In this document: one piece after another, positions 56,493 through 64,000 of the stretch
Layout of the letters: the number at the start of each line of letters is the position of its first letter
How positions within the stretch are numbered: position 1 is the stretch's first letter
Source of the DNA: Hymenopellis radicata
Taxonomy: Eukaryota > Basidiomycota > Agaricomycetes > Agaricales > Physalacriaceae
Assembly: GCA_015501595.1 (NCBI GenBank)
Contig: JADNRX010000250.1
Location: 1-64,000 of the forward strand
Direction of reading: 5' to 3'
DNA: 64,000 nucleotides
Made by a program: the position numbers and the translations under genes
The notes under the pieces: generated by a model
Database searches by the model: none
Seen by the model: the letters and a program-made list of their open reading frames with translations, nothing else
What the model was told of the DNA's origin: nothing

Positions 56493-57837
56493 CTCGATTG
56501 AGGCGTGGAAGCAATTACTCTTGAAGATGGTGAAAGCGAGGTGAGGAATCTAGAGAGACGGTGCCCTTCTTATAATCTGGGGAAAAATCACATGTGTACT
56601 CGGGTACATCACCGACAAGGAGGATTACATGCGGATAACAGCAGTGTGTCCTCGGTGCTGTGTTCGAACATTCTAGAAGTGAGAACAAGGATGGACGAAT
56701 CTCGGGTCGATGAACAACACACCGGGTGTCCATTCCATATCACATTCCTTCCCGTACATCTATGGCGCTGGTGCAATGGTGGCTGACGCCACAGTGATTT
56801 TCATTTCGGAACTGGGGATTCCGCAGAGGGCACCCGCGGCGAAATACTATATCAAAATTACTCATAGAGAATAAAGAATGCCGCAGCTACTATTTCCCAC
56901 GTAGGCTGTGGCAGTCGTCCAAAAAGTCGATATCTGTGGCATGCTCTTGATGGTTGATGACGATGACGTAATCGTTGACATCTTGCCTTCGGTCCATATC
57001 GCGATGTGATTCTTGTTCCTTTCATGCGTTCCGAAGATGTACTGCATTCTGGAAATTCCATTTCTAATGCGTGGGATGGAAAGCCACGCGTCGTCTGGCT
57101 CTAGGTGCGCACGGACCCAACTGAGTCCAACGACTTCGACTCGAACGATTGTCGGCCCTCAATTTTCCAGCCTCAGAGCCATGACGATTGCTGTTCCCCA
57201 CACGCTAAGCTCTTTGAACGCCTGACATGCAAACGTTGTGAGTTTTCCACATCGGGATTACCAGTTGGATCGATTAACGCCTGCGCAGTTTATGATTTAA
57301 CCTCAGTGGCGTCATATTTTCTGCTCTCACTTGCCTTACATTCTTTCCCCTTTAATCAGTCTTCGAATATACTGGTGCATCATTGTGATGTAGGCGCATA
57401 CTCGGTACCTGTTGAGGAAGCACTACATACCTGTGATTTTTGGGAATATGGAGGTTCACAGCCTCAGACGAGTATACGTGTACAGGAACCATTTCCTCCA
57501 TCGTTATCATCTTCGCACATGTAGGCGTACCCACTAGGGTAATGTACAGCTTTCGATTAGCTTTCATGCACGCTAAACACGCAAGGCGGGCCGCTGTGAA
57601 CGACTCATCGATTTCCTTCCAGGACATTGCAGATCTGGTTGGATCTCGTCCACAATTCAGCTCATCCCGCTCCATAGCATGTGTGGCCACGATCAGCGCG
57701 TCATCGATCGGCGCCCTGCATTAAAAGGGGGAAGATCGCACTGCTTGTTTGCAGCCTCCATTGCCCTACGTCTCGGAATCACCTTAACGTCAACGCCTAC
57801 CTCAAATTCTACACTTCTCTTTACGACCCATCACTGC
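56493..57837. other. Intergenic region, no supported gene
   Basis: Short frames on both strands without recognisable domains. The last 100 bases precede the Gly-rich paralogue; no clear TATA box is seen. Confidence 0.5.
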
Positions 57838-58891
57838 ATGTTTATTCCTTTCATTTCCACAAACCGCGCAGAATCAAGGCGACTTGAGAAACGTAAAGGC
57901 GGTGGTGGTGGTGGTGGTGGTGGTGGCGGACGTGGAGGCGGCGGAGGCGGTGGTGGACGAGGCGGGGTCGGAGGCGGCGGTGGACGAGGCGGGGGCTCAT
58001 CGTCTTCATCCTCATCCTCGTCCAAATCGTCTTGGGGCGGCTTTGGCTCGAGTACTGGCAGTACCGCCAAAGGCAGCCCACGACCTTACAGCAAAGGTGG
58101 CGGAACCCCACTACGATTCCCGCTGGGAGTCTATTTGCCGGAAGGCCAAGTGGAGGTGGGCAGCGGTCGGGTGTGTACGGGTCTTCGTGCGTCTCCATTT
58201 CATTACCGTTAGCTGTGGAATGTGATTGAGACTTTGTATAGAATCTACGGAGTGGATATCCAGGATATTACGGCCGAGGCGTCGGCGGTCTTGGATTCCC
58301 TTTCTTCTTCTGGCCGATCACATTCGGCGCCGTAGGCGGTGCTGCGTATCTCTACAACGACGAAGTTCGTACCCTTCTATCCTCAGTTCTCCTTCGACTT
58401 CTCACACTCACTTAGTACGGCCTTCCATCAAACACCAGCCGCCCGGCGGTCCCCAAAGCATGGCCGCATTCCAATCCAACTCGACACAAACCATATTTCG
58501 CATCACGTCCGACAACGACACAGTCGTCGACCTCATCGATGTGATCCAGCACAATTGCTCTTCGCATCTAACATCCACGTCTGCCACAGCAGCGCCTTTC
58601 GACATCAACACCATCAAGCCTGAGCAGATTGTGCAATATTACCGTGCGAGTAGTGCAGCGCTGAGTATTGATGGGTATAACAACACGGCTGTTTTTTCGA
58701 GCGATGCGAATGCTACGGTCACTCCACTCCCGAGTTCTGTTGATACAACGCTGTTGGATTGTTTGAACTCGACGATAGGACAGGCTATTCCGTTGGTCGA
58801 CGGAGCTTGGGGAGGTCCTCATGAGCGAATGAACATGGGCACATTTGTCGTTGGATGGATCTTGTTATGTTGGGTGCGGTCGATGTTATAA
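57838..58891 (+). CDS. Gly/Ser-rich protein with C-terminal YNDEYG domain (paralogue B)
   Basis: Exons 57838-58172, 58242-58364 and 58416-58891. Exon 1 encodes a Gly/Arg-rich tract from a GGT/GGC microsatellite, a Ser run and WGGFGSSTG, then an AGSLFAGRPSGGG segment. Exon 2 gives SGYPGYYGRGVGGLGFPFFFWPITFG, ending YNDE. Exon 3 starts YGLPSN and continues SRPGG, a domain with KPEQIVQYYRASSAALSIDGYNNTA and LDCLNSTIGQAIPLVDG, and a hydrophobic end. All are shared with paralogue A at 0.2-1.3 kb. Exon 1 needs one extra C in the C4 run at 58106-58109, and exon 3 one extra C in the CCC near 58441; with both, every phase closes at about 311 residues. Asn-x-Ser/Thr sites in exon 3 suggest a secreted or surface protein. 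Function unknown. Confidence 0.75.
57898..57975 (+). repeat. GGT/GGC trinucleotide microsatellite
   Basis: An imperfect (GGT)n/(GGC)n tract of about 75 bases inside exon 1 of paralogue B. It encodes Gly with a few Arg and Val interruptions. Length variation would keep frame. Confidence 0.85.
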
Positions 58892-59205
58892 GTAGTATCA
58901 TTACTCGCTTATTAGTCTCTAGATACTGTTACGTCCCTAAAGCATGTTAGTACTGTACAAGCAATGTACTTAATTCTTCGAAGCTCGCATGCATGTCCAA
59001 GGCATGTCGCAGCGAATCTGGCCAATAGCAGAGGGCTCCGAAGTCGATCCTATTCACACCGCGGGTACATTACCAGAAACTGCATCTGAAGTTCTGTACG
59101 TGTATACTCGGGCGTAGCTCGAGAGCCAACATTATAAGAAGTATATAGCGAGTTGTTGTAAATTGGCGCGGTCCGTGGTCTACAGGGTATCGTGGCGCTA
59201 AACAA
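58892..59205. other. Convergent intergenic region
   Basis: 3' flanks of paralogue B (+) and the C2H2 gene (-). No gene supported. Confidence 0.5.
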
Positions 59206-59836
59206 TTACGCCAGTCTTGGCTTCTTCATCAGTAGCATGGTACAGTACTCGAGTGAATGCTTCGAACGAACATGCTTCTTCAACTCTCTAACAAACGTGA
59301 ACTCATCCAGACAGTGTTCGCATCTTGGTCCTACAACACAGAGTGAGTCGTCTTTAAATAGAGAAAGTTCTTGGAAACGTACTGTAATTGTGGGAGCTCC
59401 TCCGGTGCTCGTACAAGCGACTCCTCCGCGTGTACAGTTTAGTACAATCAGGGCAGCGGAATGACGACTTCTGCTGGGGTTGGATAGAGTTCGACATATC
59501 CAAAAGCACGGGAACTAACGTAGATTCATAGTCAGGCGTTGGACTCCTTGTCCCGCCGGCAGATGTTGGTCCAGATTTATCCGGACAAGAAGCAGCAAGA
59601 CGACGTGATGATTCAACAGAGCAATGGGCGATGGAATATCGCGGCATATAGTAAGAGCCATCAGATTGGCGAGAAATCTGAGAGGGTGACACCGTGGTCG
59701 ACGAGTCGTGTCTAACTTCGAGACGCGTAGCGTCGCACTCCTGGCCAAAGCAATGATCAAGCCCCAAGAGATCAAGTAGAGCATTTGGATGTGGAGCGGG
59801 TGATGGCGGTGACACGAGCGCAGCTAGACAGTCCAT
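59206..59836 (-). CDS. Small protein with two C2H2 zinc fingers
   Basis: Exons 59383-59836 and 59206-59330 joined in phase 1 by a 52-nt GTACGT..TGTAG intron give 192 residues. The first 120 residues are Ser/Pro-rich and disordered. Finger 1 (about 126-148) is CPDCTKLYTRRSRLYEHRRSSH, spacing C-x2-C-x12-H-x4-H. Finger 2 is completed only after the intron: CEHCLDEFTFVRELKKHVRSKH, the same spacing. Both carry the usual hydrophobic core (Tyr/Phe and Leu). The intron separates the two fingers, and without splicing the second is lost. A sequence-specific DNA-binding regulator is likely; targets are unknown. A short hydrophobic tail (YCTMLLMKKPRLA) follows finger 2. Confidence 0.85.
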
Positions 59837-61530
59837 GTGAGATGTGTTCTTGTATGGTGCAGATTGAAATGGCGGGAGATAAAATCAGATCGTTAAGCGA
59901 GTCTAGAAGAACCTGCCATTCTTATACTATGCATCAACTCGGAGAACAATAATCACCTTGCTGATCCCAATCGTCGCTCAGACAAACGCCGTTGTTGTTT
60001 CCGAATGATCGTCTAGTGAGGCTGTGTGACGCGCAGGCAGATTCGAGAAAAGACTAGAATCCGGCAGCGACAAGGCAGTAAACCCCTCGTGTGCGCCTGA
60101 TGGCTGTACGCGGCGGCGGCATAACCCACCCCTCAGCGGTGTTAGCCCCACCTCCCAGGGCACTGGTACAATCCTCAGAAATCGGCGACGTAGCCAGTAG
60201 ATATCTACGAAAGTAAACGGGCAAGGCGAACGTATTGAAGGTCTTCAGAATCAGATTGTTTTCATAGATATGCCGTTTGAGGGAGGATTCAACCTTTGTA
60301 GTTTGAGAATCGAGAGCCTGTATGGAACGCGGTGGGAAGAAAATGCTTGAAAGGACGCAAACATTAGCCAGTTGATGGTTAGAAGTAAAAACCGGATGAC
60401 GGACCGGCGTGCCGACCCTCTGACTGAGACGATCACGAAGCCCTGCTGAAAAACTTTGGTAGGCGACGAAAGAAATTGGAGCTGGAGCAAACTTTTTATT
60501 TGACTAGATGCAGATACTGCGTGAAGCTTTGAATCTACCCTAGGGAAGTGCCTGACGACGATGCACGAGCGTACGTGTCCAGCAGTTATCGGGCTCGCAT
60601 CCAATTGACAAGTTCAACCTATGCTTAAGCAGTACACCGTCGACTGTGCAGTGCCTTCGGCCTCAAGAAACCAATCTTGCGAAGAACAGAAGCTCTGACG
60701 TCCGCATGGTCGTTTGCGATTTTCTTTCCTCTCGGTCTCGTGTGGATTTCGCGCCTGCAAGAACAGAACACAAGTAAAGTGTCCTCCTTTTCGCCTGAAT
60801 AACCGCTCTATGAGCTGAACTGATCTATTACAGCTCTGCTTTGCTTTCTTCTGGATAATGATCCAACGCTACAGACAAGACACGTCGAAAATGTCGAATC
60901 GGTTCAAATCGACGGTTTAAATATGCTGATTTTATCGGAAGGCAAGCGAAGTAACAAACTCGACATTTATTTCACGTCCTGACTCGTATTGATTGTGATT
61001 TCCAGATGTTGAAGAAATCTTATGTGTGGCGCAGGTATATTAACCCACAACACGATCGCGGCTCGAGGTGTCCTCTGGCGTGATCTAGGTAACCTTCGGG
61101 CGAGGTTAAGGCTCGCAGTCCAGAGGCGTACAACAATGTCTACCGTTCCTCCCGTATAATATTGCCAGAGCTCCGGCCACGTCCATGAATGTGAGGTGGC
61201 GGACTGTGCTCCGGCATAGCAAATTCTTCAAGCGTTACATGTGACCATCCCCCATTGTTCGCCGCATCGGGTCGCACACGCGTGGACGAACTGCTGTTAC
61301 CAAACATGGTAAACCTGGGACGACTACAAAAGCCTCGTCACGTGTACCGTTTGTTCTCCACCACTCCTTGTTCTTATCCACGACATTCATCGATCCAAGA
61401 TGTCCTGGGGTTGCTTGGTTAGTCGCTGATTTCTTTCTTGTGTTCACGACATATCACTTCATGTCTTTCTACAGATTGAACGCCGCCCTCAGGACAAGCG
61501 TCCCCGCATTTGCGAGAGACTAGGAACTGA
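59837..61530. other. Intergenic region, no supported gene
   Basis: Short frames on both strands with no domains. Coding character returns at about 61530 with the leader of the F-box relic. Confidence 0.5.
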
Positions 61531-62580
61531 GCTCCTCCTCCAAGTCAACTCGACATCCATTACGGCGCGGTTACGAAAATCAGAAGTCGATGAAGGAAGA
61601 AGAGCAGAGCCTCTTTGAGGTTCAAGGCCGGATATCAGAGATGAAGAACAGGCTTGGTCCCGACTCAAGTCGGTCAGCCGAGTTGAGCAACTACAAGGGA
61701 CCACTTTACCATCGAGGAGTCCATCGCCGCCCATAACCGCCTCCTTCGCCCCGGTCTCGTTCGCTCACTTCCCGCAGAGGTGCTTGGCATGATCTTCCTC
61801 GAGTACATCCACCTCTGCCATCTCACGCCAAAGCCGATCTCGATGCCGCTGTTCATTCCGGGCGCGCCACCTACAAAACTATGGATATCTATGTTGTCGC
61901 ACACAATACGGCGCCTCTTATTCTGATGTCGATATGTCAGCGCTGGCACGAGATTGTCGTAGGGGACGCCTCCCTCTGGACGATGGTCGCACTCTCCGGG
62001 CGCGGGAGGCCAGAACGCAGAAATCCTGCACACAAAACAACCATGCTTTCTTTCACCTTTCCTCCGCCTGCGGCATTCGAGAAGCAACTCGAAATTCTTA
62101 AACTACAAATGGCGCGAGCCAAATCCCGTCCCCTTTCCATCATCCTCCATCTCTCATCCCGCCATCTTATACACCGTCATCTCATCCCCAACTTGATAAT
62201 CACAGGACTCGCCGTCTTTCCTCGTGGCGCTGAATTCCACCTGGACTTCAACTACATCAATGTCTATTTACTAGATTATCTTCTGGGGAATAAACTCAAG
62301 ACGCCGAACGTCTACACACTCTTACCATCATCTACGCGACAGAGCTCAATCGAAATCGACTCTCCATGGAGATTGCCGACTTGACGCGTATTTTCCTCAC
62401 ACATGCGCCGAACCTCCAGCGTCTCGTACTTGACATCCCCGCTGATGCAATCGAAGAGTGCCTCGCGCAGGCGGGTGGCCTCGTAGAGCTGGAGCTCAGG
62501 AAGCCCATCGACCTCCACGTCTTCCTCGTCCTTCTGGAAAGCGCCCCCGCTTTGCAAGGGGCACATAGAAAGTGGCGGGA
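61530..62580 (+). pseudogene. F-box/LRR gene relic truncated at a CGCTAG island
   Basis: A charged leader (MKEEEQSLFEVQGRISEMKNRL) is followed by ESIAAHNRLLRPGLVRSLPAEVLGMIFLEY, the usual F-box start, then ILMSICQRWHEIVVGDASLWTMVAL, the F-box end, in a second frame from 61881. LRR-like parts follow (FEKQLEILKLQMARAKSRPLS, FHLDFNYINVYLLDYLLG), and a third frame from about 62305 carries ADLTRIFLTHAPNLQRLVLDI and LVELELRKPIDLHVFLVLL. Frame joins near 61878 and 62297 could each be repaired by one extra A in an A-run. The coding similarity stops at about 62565, exactly where the palindromic CGCTAG sequence starts. The rest of the gene is not found beyond it. Confidence 0.6.
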
Positions 62581-62582
62581 AG

Positions 62583-62672
62583 CCTAGCGGGATGGACCGC
62601 TAGCGGTTCCCGTTACCCCGCTACACCCTTTAGGGTTACCGCTAGCCTCTCGCTAGGGTTACCGCTAGGACC
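62583..62672. repeat. CGCTAG palindrome island 1
   Basis: About 90 bases built from variants of CCGCTAGCGG, CCTAGCGGG and GGTTACCGCTAG. Several copies are perfect palindromes around GCTAGC, so the stretch could fold into successive hairpins. It directly follows the F-box coding sequence. Confidence 0.8.
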
Positions 62673-63248
62673 AGGGTAAGCTTGGTTTCGGCGTGAAGTA
62701 CCTTCACCGACGTCGCTAAAGTATCATACATGGTATGAATTGTATCTATTATGATACACAGACTAATATGGATTGTCATTGCTTCATTAGTATCTGATTC
62801 ATGAAAATTTCACCTTGCAATCTATGCCTGAACATGGGCATCCACCCGAACTCCGACCTGCCTTAACGGGCAAGTTCTGCCGCCAACCTTGTCGCGAACA
62901 ATCATGATCTCAGTCATCGCCCTGCGAAACGTTGCGTTCGCATCCTATAATTCAAGCACCAGTTTCACATTGGAGCTGCCCAACTCACATCCTTGTCTGA
63001 GCTTTGGAATGCGCAATGCGGCGCTTCCGTACCCACTAGGGCAAGCATCAAGGAACCTCGTATCTCGCCACTATAGACTGTGAAATCCACCGAAGGCAGT
63101 TAAAACTTAATAGACATTTTCCTTACGATATCTAGCTATGATCTACCAGAATCGGGTCTCCCATAGGGTTTCAGAGTGCTGATGTGCACAACGACCACTC
63201 ATTAGGTCCGTGTATCATTTTGATCCCTTTGCAAAATGCTTATTACCA
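62673..63248. other. Unique segment between two CGCTAG islands
   Basis: About 575 bases without a recognisable gene. A short frame at 62889-63083 has no domain. It may be the interior of a non-autonomous element bounded by the islands, or unrelated flanking DNA. Confidence 0.4.
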
Positions 63249-63473
63249 CGCTAGGCTCTTCCCGCTAGCGGGATTTAACGCCTAGCGGTAATAGCGGGCT
63301 CCCGCTAGCGGTTCCCGCTAGCCCGCTAGCCCGCTAGCTGATTTGTTCGGCACGCTAACGGTCCCGCTAGCCCGCTACAGGCTATCGCGCTAGACCGCTA
63401 GACCGCTAGGCTCCCGCAATTGCTCCCGCTAGCCTCGCTACACTTCCCGCTAATCAATCGCTAGAGTAAGTAC
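63249..63473. repeat. CGCTAG palindrome island 2
   Basis: About 225 bases with at least a dozen CGCTAG copies, including CCCGCTAGCGGG, three consecutive CCCGCTAG units and three consecutive ACCGCTAG-like units. The unit length is about 8 bp and the core GCTAGC is self-complementary. It is unlike any other sequence in the window except island 1. Confidence 0.85.
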
Positions 63474-64000
63474 AGTCTTTCTTCACAGAAATGAGTGTAG
63501 TATCAGGCTGATGGTTAAGTAGTGTAGTCCTTGACAATCCTTCGTCTTTTACTGGTTCACAATCCGGATGTGGAACCCTCTGCATATGCGTCTTGTGTCT
63601 CCGCCGGACGCTTTGCACTATTTGTCTCGAACTTCGGACCTGGCTGGAATATATGTGAGACGCGCTGAATATTCGAGAGTATGTCTAGTTACCACTCTCT
63701 CCTTGGCAGATCCGACTCTCAGATTATCCTCCAGTGCTCCGTACCCTCGTCGTAGGGCGACCAGCCACTTTGAGGAGAACGAACATCCAGACCCCATTGC
63801 CTGTTTCCTGCGATGCCCGCCATTTTAGACTGGGAGAACATGCGATCTTCCATGAATGAAACTGCTTCCCTGTCCACACTGGAGCTAGTCGTGTCTGACC
63901 TTGGATAGTCTTCCCGTGGTAGTCGTCCATCTGGCACGCTGCAGCAGATCGCTCCAGTCGACACCAGCGTTTAACGAATCTGCCTGCATTCGCGATACGA
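63474..64000. other. No supported gene at the window end
   Basis: Only short frames without domains are present. Any gene here would extend past the window edge. Confidence 0.4.

Noticed and set aside
57831..58070. Minus-strand poly-Pro frame
   Set aside because: Antisense shadow of the GGT/GGC microsatellite in the Gly-rich gene.
62583..63473. CRISPR-like array
   Set aside because: The CGCTAG units are short, palindromic and irregularly spaced with no unique spacers, and the host is a eukaryote.

Overview
This window is nuclear DNA of a filamentous basidiomycete, most likely an Agaricomycete (mushroom-forming fungus). The evidence is many introns of about 40-60 nt with GT..AG ends, several gene families I associate with Agaricomycetes (a Gly/Ser-rich protein with a YNDEYG..SRPGG block, a secreted LPPLPP peptide, F-box/LRR paralogues, a FAR-17a/AIG1-like membrane protein, a wax-synthase-like acyltransferase) and a fungal Ty3/gypsy retrotransposon. 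Exon-intron structures below were worked out by hand from splice sites, reading phase and resemblance between genes; no database was searched.

Layout. 0.2-6.9 kb: a Gly-rich gene (-), a tandem pair of Zn2Cys6-like genes (+), a broken coiled-coil gene (+) and a disordered protein carrying a 216-bp internal duplication (-). 6.9-19.0 kb: a gene desert of about 12 kb. 19.0-20.1 kb: a three-repeat Myb protein (+). 20.1-23.7 kb: little of substance. 23.8-31.2 kb: an AMSH/Sst2-type JAMM deubiquitinase (-), an unknown Pro-rich protein (-) and a Ran-binding-domain protein (+). 31.6-37.1 kb: a truncated FAD oxidoreductase, a 53-residue secreted peptide and an ER-type protein disulfide isomerase ending in KDEL with a UPR-like promoter palindrome. 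37.6-42.1 kb: an F-box protein (-) and a nine-exon unknown protein (+). 43.2-48.8 kb: a degraded Ty3/gypsy element (-) whose reverse transcriptase is split by a 264-bp MITE. 49.4-59.8 kb: MBOAT/wax synthase (+), two decayed LRR/F-box genes, FAR-17a/AIG1 (+), an unknown gene (-), the second Gly-rich paralogue (+) and a C2H2 protein (-). 61.5-62.6 kb: an F-box relic that ends at an island of CGCTAG palindromes; a second island lies 0.6 kb further on.

Genome-wide point. Many otherwise well-preserved genes lose frame by exactly one base, and in most cases one extra base in a short homopolymer would repair them. This happens in host genes and in the retrotransposon. It looks more like residual long-read homopolymer error than mass pseudogene formation, although truly decayed genes are also present. 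Coordinates of frame-broken genes are therefore envelopes.

No single new multi-gene system is evident. The most unusual structures are the CGCTAG palindrome islands, the Tc1/mariner-type MITE nested in the retrotransposon, the divergent AMSH protein without an obvious MIT-like N-terminus, and the inverted bZIP/UPR half-site pair in front of the disulfide isomerase.
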